Positions 47,834-58,346 of a stretch of 64,000 nucleotides of DNA are shown piece after piece (position 1 is the stretch's first letter; each line of letters starts with the position of its first letter). Below the pieces are notes generated by a model that was not told where the DNA came from, ran no database searches, and saw only the letters and a program-made list of their open reading frames with translations. The position numbers and the translations under genes were made by a program. The DNA is from Artemia franciscana (taxonomy: Eukaryota; Arthropoda; Branchiopoda; Anostraca; Artemiidae), in contig NC_088882.1 of the NCBI RefSeq assembly GCF_032884065.1, positions 36,913,868-36,977,867 of the forward strand, written 5' to 3'.

Positions 47834-48200
47834 TTCATTTTAATTATTCCTCTGCGGAGAGCCAAAATCAAAACATGCATTGATTCAAAAACGTTCAGAA
47901 ATTAAATGAAAAAAAAACAAGTTTTTTTAACTGAAAGTAAGGAGCGACATTAAAACTTAAAACGAACAGAAATTACTTCGTATGTGAAAGGGGCTGCTTC
48001 CTCATCAACACCCCGCTCTTTACGCTAAAGTTTTTTAGTGTTTTAAAAAGAAGAGTTGAGAGAAAGAGTCAAACTTTAGCGTAAAGAGCGGGGCGTAGAT
48101 GAGGAAGCAGCCCCTTTCATATACGAAGTAATTTCTGTTCGTTTTAAGTTTTAATGTCACTCCTTACTTTCAGTTAAAAAAAACTTGTTTTTTCGTTTAA
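46484..48200 (-). mobile_element. HP1 long-form copy, complete module set
   Basis: In minus orientation the order is terminal palindrome (gcttcgtggtaacgaactgt, 46484), body with a T-rich slot at about 46829-46868, IR2 module (47345-47600), linker with a 28-nt A run (47799-47826) and 'ctctgcggagagccaaaatc', and IR1 module (47930-48185). IR1 arms are nearly perfect: aaaggggctgcttcctcatc faces gatgaggaagcagccccttt. It mirrors 37106-38550 on the other strand and defines the longest form, about 1.7 kb. Non-coding. Confidence 0.9.
47930..48185. repeat. HP1 IR1 module, ~105-bp arms
   Basis: The left arm starts ctgaaagtaaggagcgacat and the right arm ends at its complement, atgtcactccttactttcag. The loop, about 40 nt, is 'gtgttttaaaaagaagagtt' plus a purine-rich tail. 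Confidence 0.92.
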
Positions 48201-48544
48201 TAAAAGAAAAAACGAATTTTGATGAATGACATGGTACTCTTTTTCATTTTAGCGTCACACTTGCATTTAAAAAGCAGGAAATTAAAATTGCAAGAAATTA
48301 GTATATAGAGTTTGCACCAACACTAATTTATGTCCCACTGTTCTCTGCTGATAATACATGTTCTTAAGTTTTGTCAGATTCCTCCCACAGATAAAAGAAC
48401 GACTGTTCCAAATTTTCATTAAGTCAATTTCATCGTCAAGAAATTTATGCTTCAAAGTTGAACAATGTTCAACTCGAGAAATTACGAACGGCGAACATCG
48501 GTGCTGTAGTTGTGCTTAACTTATTTTTACCGACAGATCTACCT
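48201..48544. other. unassigned sequence between HP1 copies
   Basis: No feature recognised. Confidence 0.4.
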
Positions 48545-48859
48545 GTGATCAAGCAGTTCGTGGTAACAAACTGTAAGTAGGGAGCGATGCGGCCTAGTAA
48601 TAACTAAACATTCTAAGAAACAGAGTCTTGATAATAATAGATACATCAAAAGAATCGAACTTTGGTGCTTATTCTAATTATAATTAAAAACAAATTTTTT
48701 GAAAGAGGGGAAAGATCCCAAAATAGCAAGTGATCTTAATGAAAATCAGCCTCTTAGATTCAGCATACTAGAGAGCCCCACTGTAGAGGTTTCAAGCTCC
48801 TATGTACAAAAATATGGAATTTCGCATTTTTCCACACGAAGAAATATCAAGGATGAGTG

Positions 48860-48953
<94 letters not shown>
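48860..48953. repeat. (TA)n microsatellite, 94 bp
   Basis: Pure TA dinucleotides within the HP1 slot. The I-Y repeat ORFs here are artefacts. Confidence 0.98.
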
Positions 48954-48955
<2 letters not shown>

Positions 48956-49056
48956 AATTGAATTTATGTATAACCCTTTATAATACACATGAAAAACGGA
49001 GTATAATGTAAATAAAAGACAAGAGGAAAAAGAAAAAGAAAATGACCTAAAAAACT

Positions 49057-49261
<205 letters not shown>

Positions 49262-50167
49262 ACGGGTGATCATATTGAACCAGTGATCATAGAAAATTGG
49301 GAGAGGGCTCATTTGATCGGAAATCAAAAGTTCTAGGCCTTTTAAAGGACCAACAATATCGGAGGGTAGCTAGCCCCTCTCTCACGATCATTTTGTCTCC
49401 CAAACCACGCGATCAAAATTTTTAGATAGCCATTTTGTTCAGCATAGCCGAAAAATTCTAAGTACTAGGTCTTTGAGGATGACTTAACTCCCCACAGTCC
49501 CTGGGGGAAGGGCTGCAAATTACGAACTTTGTCCATTGTTTATATACAGTTTTGGGTTACTGGGAAGTATACAGCCTGTCTCAAGAGGGATTTTCCTGGT
49601 GGAGAGGAATTACGTGGGAGGATCTTTCCATGGAAGAATTTTCTTTGGAAAGGGAGCGGGATCTCCTAACACTATTTCAAATACAATCAGAAATGAAATA
49701 AAAATACAAGTTTTTCAACTGAAAATAAGGACCAACACTAAAACTTTAAACGAAACAGAAATTGTTACGTATACGAGGGGGTTCGCCTCCTCGTCAAAAC
49801 CTCGCACTTTACGCTGATGTTTCTATTAGTACTTTTAGAAGAGCTATTTATTCTAATGAAACGGCTTTTGTGATTCGGGAATCATTCTTAAAGAATTAGG
49901 GTAACATTCAAATTTTAGCGTAAACAGCGAGGAATTGACGAGGCGGCGACCCCTCTAATATGCTTATTAGTTTCTGTGTTTTAAGTTTTAGTGTTGCTCG
50001 GTAGTTTAATTTGAAAAACAAACTTATTTTTCTTATTTAATGTGGCACAGGCATTATGTTTCTGAGCCGTATAAAGCCACCATTAATCGTGATTCTTTAA
50101 AAAGTTGAAAACAAATGATAAAGCTATACTGAACATTAAAACATGCTCTAACCTAACCTTATCTGTA

Positions 50168-50600
50168 ATGATAATCAAACAGTTCGTGGTTACGAACTGT
50201 AGTAAGGAGCGACCCGGCTCAGTAGCAACCGAAACTCTAAAAAATGGAATTTTGATACCAATAGTTACATCAAAAGAATTGTATTTTAATGCTGATTTTA
50301 AATATATAAGTTTCATCAAGATCAGTTATACCAATCAAAAGTTACGAGCCTGAGAAAATTTGCCGCATTTTAGAAAATAGGGGGAACACCCCCTAAAAGT
50401 AATACAATGGGGCTTTTCCTCCTCAACGCCCCGCTCTTTACACTAAAGTTTCTTACTGTTTTAATACAGAGTTAAGAGAAAGAGTCAAACTTTAGCGTAA
50501 AGAGCGGGGCGTTGAGGAGGAAAAGCCCCTTTCATATACGGAGTAATTTCTGTTCGTTTTAAGTTTTAATGTTGCTCCTTACTTTCATTTTAAGAACTTT
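50168..50600 (-). mobile_element. HP1 copy, internally deleted (end of body fused to IR1)
   Basis: The terminal palindrome (aacagttcgtggttacgaac) and first ~220 bp of body run to 'acaccccctaaaagtaat' and then jump directly into an IR1 module. Its arms ggggcttttcctcctcaacg (50408) and cgttgaggaggaaaagcccc are exact complements. About 1 kb of middle is missing. Confidence 0.88.
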
Positions 50601-50689
50601 TTTTTATTTAATCTAAGATAAAGCAAGTTTCATTTTTGAAAAAGAAATGAGGAAAGTCAAGTAACAGGCTCTTATGTAAAAACTTTTAG

Positions 50690-52065
50690 AGGTTTTACGA
50701 GTTCAGGGTACAAGAGTACGTTAGAAAATCAACGTTAAGAAGACTAAATCGCTAACGCTAGGAATAAGTGAAGATGAAAAGGTGACGTTGGGTAACGAAA
50801 AGATTAATCAGGAGAACAGCTTCCCTTACATTGGTAAATATCAAATAGTTGTTGATAACGGACTGTAGTAAGGAGCGATCCGGCTCAACAGTAATCAAAA
50901 CGCTAAAAAGCAGAATTTTGATACTAATAGATACATCAAAAGAATCGGATATTTATGCTGATTTTAAATATATAATTTTAATCAAATTTAGTCTTATCCA
51001 TCAAAAGTTACGAGCCTGAGAAAATTTGCCTTATTTTGGAAAATAGGGGGAAACACCCCTTAAACGTCTTAATAAAATTGGAATGCAACTAGGCCTCCTA
51101 CCCCACCCTTTTTTTCTAAAAATCTCAAAAACTATTAGAAAGCCATTTAGCCACAAAAAAAATTAATACGCATATTTGGTTTTAATCATTCATGTGCGGA
51201 GAGCCAAAATCAAAATATATATTAATTTAAAAACACTTCAGAAATTAAGTAAGAAAAACGTGTTTTTTCAACTGAAAGTAAGGTGCGACATTAAAACTTA
51301 AAACGAACAGAAATTACTAATTATATGAAAGGGGTTGTTCCCTCCTAAACGCCCCGCTCTTTAAGCTAAAGATTTTCTGTTGTTTTAAAAAGTAGAGTTT
51401 TTATATTTTAAGTTTTAATGTCGCTCCTTACTTTCAGTTGAAAAAACTTGTTTTTTATTTAATTATTAGTAAAGACAACGGAAGCAGTGAAGACGTTAAA
51501 AGAAGAATAGCCAAGCGCAAGGTTTTTTTTTCACAGTAGAAAAAAGTCTGGAAGAATAGGAAGATAAGTCTGCAAAACAAGATTAGAATAATGGAAGCTA
51601 TAATGAATACAGTGGTCAAATGTGGTTTTGAAGCATGGGCAATCCGAAAAGCGGATGAAGATTTGCTAAATGTTTTTCAGAGAAATTGCCTACAGATTGT
51701 TCTGTTTACCCCGCTGACTGACCGAATTTCAAACAGTAGACTGTACAAAAAGTGTAGTTCAATCCAGTTTTCTAGGGGTATAATGAGAGAAAGGTTGAGA
51801 TGGCTTGCGCACGTTCTACGGATGAAGAATGACAGATCGCCGAAGATTATCCTTTTCGGCCAACCGTCAAAGGCTAAACGGAAAACAGGTCGTCCACAGT
51901 TGGGATGGGAGGTTGTCATAAATAAAGATTAAAGGGAACGGAAACTTCCTGGGAGTGTGTAAAGAGGGAGGCTTTGAATAGACGGGGATGAAAGAGGAGC
52001 GTACATACCTGTGTTGGCCTCAGGTGGCTTGATGCTGCGGCGAGTTATTAGCAGTAGTAGTATGT
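50690..52065 (+). pseudogene. RTE-B copy interrupted by HP1
   Basis: Plus strand: 50690-50833 encodes 'EVLRVQ', a decayed form of 'INVKKSKSLRLGISEDE' and the start of the 'YLGSIIS' region. HP1 follows at 50836-51465, and RTE-B resumes at 51466 with 'IISKDNGSSEDVKRRIA'. The ORF 51591-51932 carries 'KCGFEAWAIRKADEDLLNVF', 'RERLRWLAHVLRMKNDRSPK' and 'RKTGRPQLGWEVVINKD'. The 3' end (gcctcaggtggcttgatgct) and a short agcagtagtagta tail finish it at about 52065. It is 5'-truncated and frameshifted. Confidence 0.88.
50836..51465 (-). mobile_element. HP1 copy inserted into RTE-B
   Basis: Starts 'tatcaaatagttgttgataa', a mutated terminal palindrome, then body to about 51060, the linker ('catgtgcggagagccaaaat') and an IR1 module whose right arm is truncated (51420-51445). 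It ends 'aaaaaacttgttttttattt'. RTE-B coding sequence is continuous on either side when compared with 9180 and 40980, so both insertion edges are known to within a few bases. Confidence 0.88.
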
Positions 52066-52230
52066 CAAAAACACATTGAAATAAATTTGAATACATCAAA
52101 ATTAGTAAATAAATTTCATTAGATTAAAAAATCTGATGTTCAAGAACATCAATAAGAATTTAGAAGAATGCAAAAAGGCAAGATATCGAAAATAATCGCA
52201 ATAGTCTTACAATTAACAATTAACTTACGC

Positions 52231-52320
52231 CAAGGCCCTATCCAGAAGGAGAGGGGGTTAGGAGCCACCCTCCCAAAAATGTTTGTCTGACTCGTTAAAA
52301 ACGTAACAAAACTGGATATA
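52231..52320 (-). mobile_element. fragment of the 162-bp MITE family
   Basis: The sequence caaggccctatccag and then 'gtttgtctgactcgttaaaa' matches the reverse complement of the 44.4-kb copy from its right end inward. The other end is missing. Confidence 0.6.
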
Positions 52321-52364
52321 AACTAACTTTTGATGCGCTTTTGAGTATTTTTTGTGTAAACACT

Positions 52365-52445
52365 CCCGCCAAAAAAATCCTTGTGTAAAACCCCCCTGAA
52401 AAAAATCCGTGTGTAAAAACCCCCTGACAAAAAAAAACCTGTATA
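52365..52445. repeat. ~30-bp tandem repeat, about 2.7 copies
   Basis: Units of the form 'ccYcctgaaaaaaatccgtg' followed by tgtaaaa recur three times with small changes. Confidence 0.7.
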
Positions 52446-52649
52446 CGGTCCTGACTTACACAGTTAAGAAGTGCATTAACATAGGCGTACTTATAGGTAG
52501 AAATGTTTCCAAAAGCGGAAAATGGGTTAAGAAGATCTAATGTTGTGATGCGTATTTGCGATTCAAAACACAAGTTGTCATAATCATGGTTACATTGATT
52601 GCAGGGGTGCACGAAAATGTTTGTATCTGATTTGTAAAACTTAATGTTA

Positions 52650-52757
52650 CTCATAAAACCGGTAAACTGAATATAACCGGTCAAACCGGTTAAACCATAT
52701 AACCGATTAACCTTTAAACCAATATAACCGGTTAAACCATAAAACCGGTTATATTGA
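52650..52757. repeat. minisatellite rich in accggt
   Basis: Motifs of the form ataaccggttaaacc recur about seven times with variable spacing of 15-25 bp. Each core (accggt) is itself palindromic. Inferred coding of 'GLTGYI' repeats on the minus strand is a by-product. Confidence 0.8.
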
Positions 52758-53689
52758 ATATTATGGTGTTGCAGACTTACCAAAATTTGGAACTCGGTTT
52801 TGACTTTCGCAAAATTCGTCTCTTGGAGTCATCTTGTAGAATAGTGCTAAATTACGACATACCCCAATCATTGGATGCCTTCTTGAAGGGAAGTCATTAT
52901 TTAGAAAATTCCAACATTACACACAGATTTTCAAATAGAAAACGGTTAAAGAAATTCTGATGTTGTGACATGTTGTTGCAATTCAAAAAGAAAATCTATC
53001 ACACCCCGGTTACAACACATTTTACTGTTTTTCCCTCTTGAAAGGGAAGTATTCTACGCTTACTTGGGTCCATTCAACTGAAAAGCCTGCCAAAAGAACG
53101 GGAATACAGATGACAAGTCCCAATGTTATAGCTCTTTAAAACATTTCCGTTACCTTCAATTGATTTTTGGATAGCTCCCTGAAAGCGAAGCTCGGAAAGA
53201 AGGCAAATAGCATAAAACAAGACAAAAAGAAATATTACTTTCCTGTAATTCAGCCATAAAAATTTGGCTTTCATTTTATTCCTTTAAGCCTGTACAGAAT
53301 CTTTGTAAACCAATCAGATTAGTACTTAAAAAGGGTTAATTGATAGTTCTTACCATAAAACCTCTGCAATAGCATAAATTTAGATTTTAAGCTACGTTAT
53401 GTACTCTTACGTTGTATATTTTGTAACATAAGCAACGTAGCATAACGCAAGCAGTGTCAAGTAGACTCGAGCTCTATATAAAGTTTTACGTTACTTAAGT
53501 TTATAATACGCTGCGGAACACAGTGGGAGAACGGGATGGATGGGAAGGAGAACAGGACAGTGGGAGATTGGGAAGGGGAGTTTTATTTCAACATAAATGC
53601 CTGTTTTATTATGAAAGCCTAATTCTAGTTCATTTCTCACTTTCAATAATTTTTTTTTAAATAAGTGATGTTAGACTTAGTTAACTATT
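52758..53689. repeat. mostly unassigned, with two diverged duplications
   Basis: 52950-53030 resembles 52530-52610 (both 'gatgttgtgacRtgtt' then a gap and 'ggttaca'). 53085-53290 resembles 54985-55200 ('aacgggaatac', 'tatagctctttaaaa', 'gattRgtta'). The HP1 copy at 53690 lies between the second pair. Confidence 0.5.
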
Positions 53690-54680
53690 ACATTAAAAAA
53701 GAGAGCTCATTTCAACTGAAACAAAGGAGCAACATTAATCATTCAAATGAACAGAAATTATTTCATATATAAGGAGGGGACTGCCCCTTCCTCATCCTTC
53801 CCTCATTACGCTATTTCTATCTATTTTAAGTTTTAATAATTCTCCTTACATTCTGTTGATTTTTTTTTATTTCATTTCTAATCGTTCTTCAAATCATGCC
53901 AGGAAATTCCTCTCCCCCGTGTACAATTTGCCCAGAAACTTCCCTCCAACAGAAAATTTCCCCTGTGGAAAATTCCCTCCGCAAATTCACAATAAAAAAC
54001 ACAATGTACAAACACTGGGCAGATTACCTAACTTAGAGTCCTTTCCGAGGGGTTGTAGGGGTAATATCATCCCCAATGGCATAATTATGTTTTTTTTCAT
54101 GCTTTGAAAAAACCCATAATTCCATTTGCTCACACTGAATCAAATGGTTAAGTCAATATGTCGACCGAATGTCTCTGGTAAAAACAGGCACAGGAGAGAG
54201 CTTGTTGCCCTCCAATCTTTTGGTCACTTAAAACTGGCATTAGGACTCTTGATTTCAGTCCGAATGAGCCTTCTACCGATTTTCTAGGAACACTAGTTCG
54301 ATACGATCACTCCTGGAAAAAACCTACATCCGTGATCTCTTTGTTGAGAAAAACTACAGGATTTCACATTTTTGTAGATAGAAGCTTGAAATCTCTGCAG
54401 TAGAGTTATCTGATATGCTGAAACAGACGGTGTGATTTTTATGAAGATCACTTGACTTTTATGGTGTTTTCCCCATTTTTTAAAAATAAAGTAAATATCA
54501 GGATCGAAGCTTTTGATAGATAACATTTCACTTAACGAATTTTAAATATTTGGAATAAACAGAAAAAATAATTCTTTTGATGTGTTAGTTGTAACCAATG
54601 TTACACTAGTTAGAGGTTCGATTACTATTGGGCCGAGTCAATCCTTGATTACAGTTGGTTACTACGAACTGTTTAATACA
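53690..54680 (+). mobile_element. HP1 copy, short form (~990 bp)
   Basis: The IR module (about 53705-53860) is degenerate, with arms 'gaaacaaaggagcaacatta' and 'taataattctccttacattc'. The body carries 'ttcaaatcatgccaggaaat', 'cattaggactcttgatttca', 'gatacgatcactcctggaaa', a short slot and 'ctacatccgtgatctct'. It ends in the palindrome cagttggttactacgaactg (54653-54672). It is among the most diverged copies, but every module is in order. Confidence 0.85.
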
Positions 54681-55663
54681 GGAATATGCAAGCTTATTTT
54701 GTTTTATTAAGGAATTGTTCCTTCCCGCTCCAACCAACCTGAACTTGATATGAACTTGCTAAAGTAACAAGTTTTCATCACTCCTCAACTTGGTTGGACA
54801 GAGTAGGAATCATTCCTTAATACAACAAGAAAAGTTTGTATATTCATTTTTTGTTAACTAAAGTTAACACCATTCCTTAATAAAACGTGGAAGTAATCAA
54901 CTGGAATTTCCCAATAGAACATGCCTTCAGTTGTATTATGCCTCCAATTGCCTTCAATTGTATCTCGCATTAGGTTCTTCAGATTTAAGAGACTGCAGAA
55001 GGAACGGGAATACTAAATATAAATCCGATTTTATAGCTCTTTAAAAACTTGTCCATTGCAGTCAGATAACTAAATATCTCCCTCAGCAGAAGCTACACAA
55101 AAAGTGAGACTGTATAAACGAAGAGAAAGAAAAAAGTTTATTTCCTTAAACTCCGCAAGAATAAGTGTGCTTCCTCTGATTGGTTAACTTCAGTGATAAA
55201 TTTCTGTTATGTCATTCATGTTATTCGTTAAGCATGTAAACTTATCCTGAACGACAAATCAATGCAAATATAGCAAAAAAGCTGTAACAAGGTAAATATT
55301 TTGATCAAAATGGGCAGTCCTCTAGCTTCCTCCCTAGCTGCGGCGTCCAGGGCTACTGAAACTATTGCCCCACCCCTACCCCTGGTCTCTAGGCAAAGCC
55401 TTCCAAACAGGCTCAGACAGAGAATCTACACAGGTTGTGTCCCTAGACAGAATCTCAAGTCTCTATTACGGTACTGCTTTTAAAAGGACACAAGACAAAT
55501 AAGGTACATTTTAAGGACTTTTCAGGAAGTCAAATCCTGTGAGCTAAAAGCTGTTTCCCCTTGGTGGAAATGGTCTGATAGAGCCATAATTAAGACACAG
55601 CCTAACTCAAATCTGCAAGTTCGAAGCTGGACCTGTAATCGCTAATAAAAGAATACAAATAAA
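54681..55663. other. unassigned sequence
   Basis: 54985-55200 is the partner of 53085-53290. The 60-codon ORF at 55301-55483 is in a locally GC-richer patch and could be a coding remnant, but no domain is recognised. Confidence 0.4.
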
Positions 55664-57925
55664 ACAAGAGCTAAGAGCTCATATGGCACTTGTGACAAGG
55701 CAAGAAGAGCTAAGAGCCAAGAGCTCATATGGTATGAGCTCTAACAAAATTCTAAGAATCAATAGATTGATTTAAAAGGAAAATCTGAGGCTTAATGTCG
55801 GTCAGGATTTAAAATAAGAGCTCTGAGTCACGATGTCCTTCTAAATATAAAAAATTCATTAAGATCCGATCACCCACTCGTAAGTTATAAATACATCATT
55901 TTTTCTAATTTTTCCTCTCCCTTTAGCCCCCCAGATGGTCGAATCTGGGAAAACGACTTTATCAAGTCAATTTGTGCAGGTCCCTGACACGCCTACCAAT
56001 TTTCATCGTCCTAGCACGTCTTGTCACCCTTTCGTAAGTTACAAATACCTCATTTTTCCAAATTACCCCCCCCCCCTCCAACTCCACCAAAGAGAACAGA
56101 TACGGTCCAGTTATGTCAGTCACGTATCTTAGATAGGTTTTTATTCTTCCCATCCAATTTCATCCTGATCTCTCTGATTTAAGTATTTTCTAAGATTTCT
56201 GGTCCCCCCCCAAACTGCAACCCCCCAATGACGCTGGATCCGGTTGAGATTTAAAATAATAGATCTGAGTTACGAGGTCCTTCTAAATATGAAGCTTCAT
56301 GAAGATCCGATCACTCCTTCGTAAGTTAAATATACGTCATTTTTTCTAATTTTTCAGAATTACCCCCCCCCCCAATAGAGCGGATCCGTTCCAATTATTT
56401 AAATCACAAATATAAGACTTCTGTTTATTTTTACGACCAAGTTTCACCCCGATCCCTCCAATCTAACCGTTTTCCATGATTTTAGGTTCCGCCCTCCCCC
56501 CAAACACCCCTCAATATCACCAGATCCGGTCGGGATTTATAGTAAGAGCTTTGAGACACGATATCCTTCTAAATATCAAATTTCATTAAGATCCGATCAC
56601 CCACTCGTAAGTTATAAATACCTCATTTTTTCTAATTTTTCCTCTCCCTTTAGCCCCCCAGACGGTCGACTCTGGGAAAAAGACTTTTTCAAGTCAATTT
56701 GTGCAGGTCCCTGACACACCTACCAATTTTCATCGTCCTAGCTCGTCCAGAAGCACCAAACTCGCCTAATCACTGAACGCCTCCCCCCCCAATTCCCCCA
56801 AAGAGAGCGAATCAAGTACGGTTACGTCAATCACGTATCAAGGACAGTTGCTTATTCTATCCACCAAGCTTCCTCCCGATTCCTCCACTCCAAGTGCTTT
56901 CCAATATTTCCCCCACCAACTCCCCCCAATGTCAAAAGATCTGGTCGGGATTTGAAATAAGAGCTCTGAGACATGAATTCCTTCTAAATATCAAATTTCA
57001 TTAAGATCCGGTCACCTATTCGTAAGATAAAAATACCCCAATTTTCACGTTTTCCAAGAGTTGCGGTTTCCCCCTCCAACCTCCCCCCCCCCCAATGTCA
57101 CAGGATCTGGTCGGAATTTAAAATTAGAACTTTAAAGCACAAGATCCTTCTAAATATCAAATTTCACTAAGATATGGTCACCCTTTCGTAAGTTACAAAT
57201 ACCTCATTTTTCCAAATTACCCCCCCCCCCCCAACTCCACCAAAGAGAGCAGATCCGGTCCGGTTATGTCAGTCACATATCTTAGACAGGTTTTAATTAT
57301 TCCCATCCAGTTTCATCCTGATCTCACCGCTTTAAGTATTTTTTAAGAGTTCCGGTCCCCCCAACTGCCCCCCCCCCCCAATTAAGCTGGGACCGGTTGA
57401 GATTTAAAATAAGAGATCTGAGTTACGAGGTCCTTCTAAATATGAAGTTTCATGAAGATCCGATCACTCCTTCGTAAGTTAAAGTTTCATCATTAATTTC
57501 AAGTTTTATCCCGATCCCTCCACTCTAAGTGTTTTCCATGATTTTAGGTTTCCCCCTCCCAGCTCCACCCAATGTCACCAGATCCAGTCGGGATTTAAAA
57601 TAACAGCTCTGAGACAGGAAAACCTTCCAAACATTAAATTTCATTAAGATCTGACCAACCGTTCGTAAGTTAAAAATACTACGTTTTTTCTATTTTTTCC
57701 GAATTAACGGCCCCTCACTCCCCCCCCCCCCCCAGATGGTCAAATCGGGAAAAAGACTATTTCTAATTTAATCTGGTCCGGTCCCTGATACGCCTGCGAA
57801 ATTGCATTGTCCTAGCTTACCTGGAAGTGGCTAAAGTAGCAAAACCGGGACCGACAGACAGACAGACCGACAGAATTTGCGATTGCTATATTTCACTTGA
57901 TTAATACCAAGTGCCATAAAAACCA
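55664..57925 (+). mobile_element. HP2 non-coding element, copy 1 (~2.26 kb, seven ~290-bp subunits)
   Basis: The left end is 'gagctaagagctcatatggc' followed by acttgtgac. The right end is a GACA run (57862-57890), 'aatttgcgattgctatattt', then cacttg-attaatac-caagtg, a hairpin, and ccataaaaacc. The left 'tatggcacttg' is the inverted match of the right 'caagtgccata'. Between them lie subunits marked by 'gatccgatcacYcNttcgta' at 55864, 56301, 56590, 57003, 57170, 57456 and 57647, each followed by T-rich and C-run segments. C runs of 8-14 recur at matching positions. ORFs inside are short and not shared between copies, so it is non-coding. Class not settled; terminal hairpin plus internal tandem repeats resembles Helitron-related non-autonomous elements. 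Confidence 0.78.
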
Positions 57926-58346
57926 TTGTTTTCGCGTGTTGACCACCTTCCCTAGGGAAGATCCCCTAGCTAGGCCTGTAAGGGTTCAGTCTACTTTCAC
58001 ATATATTTTTACCGCATATAGTTGTCAGTCCCAGATTTTGGCATGAGAAAAAAAAAAAAATAAAAGCAAGACATCTAATTTTTGAATTATCTCTGTCCAA
58101 AAAATGACGCCAGTTTCAGTGCTAGAATAGTAAGTCCAAAATGCAATTACCCCGAATTTTAATAATCTTCATAATTAATAAAGTTGTTTTCTCTACGGTT
58201 TACCTCTGTTTACACCTTCAGAATATATGTGGGGGTTGGTATTAAAAACTTGTTTCTTTACCATGAGAAAAAATTAAACAACCCTGAAAAATGATATTGA
58301 ATATTCATTGAATATTTCTAATACCAAAGTATTATAATAATAGAAA
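57926..58346. other. spacer between the two HP2 copies
   Basis: 420 bp of AT-rich sequence with no recognised feature. Confidence 0.5.
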
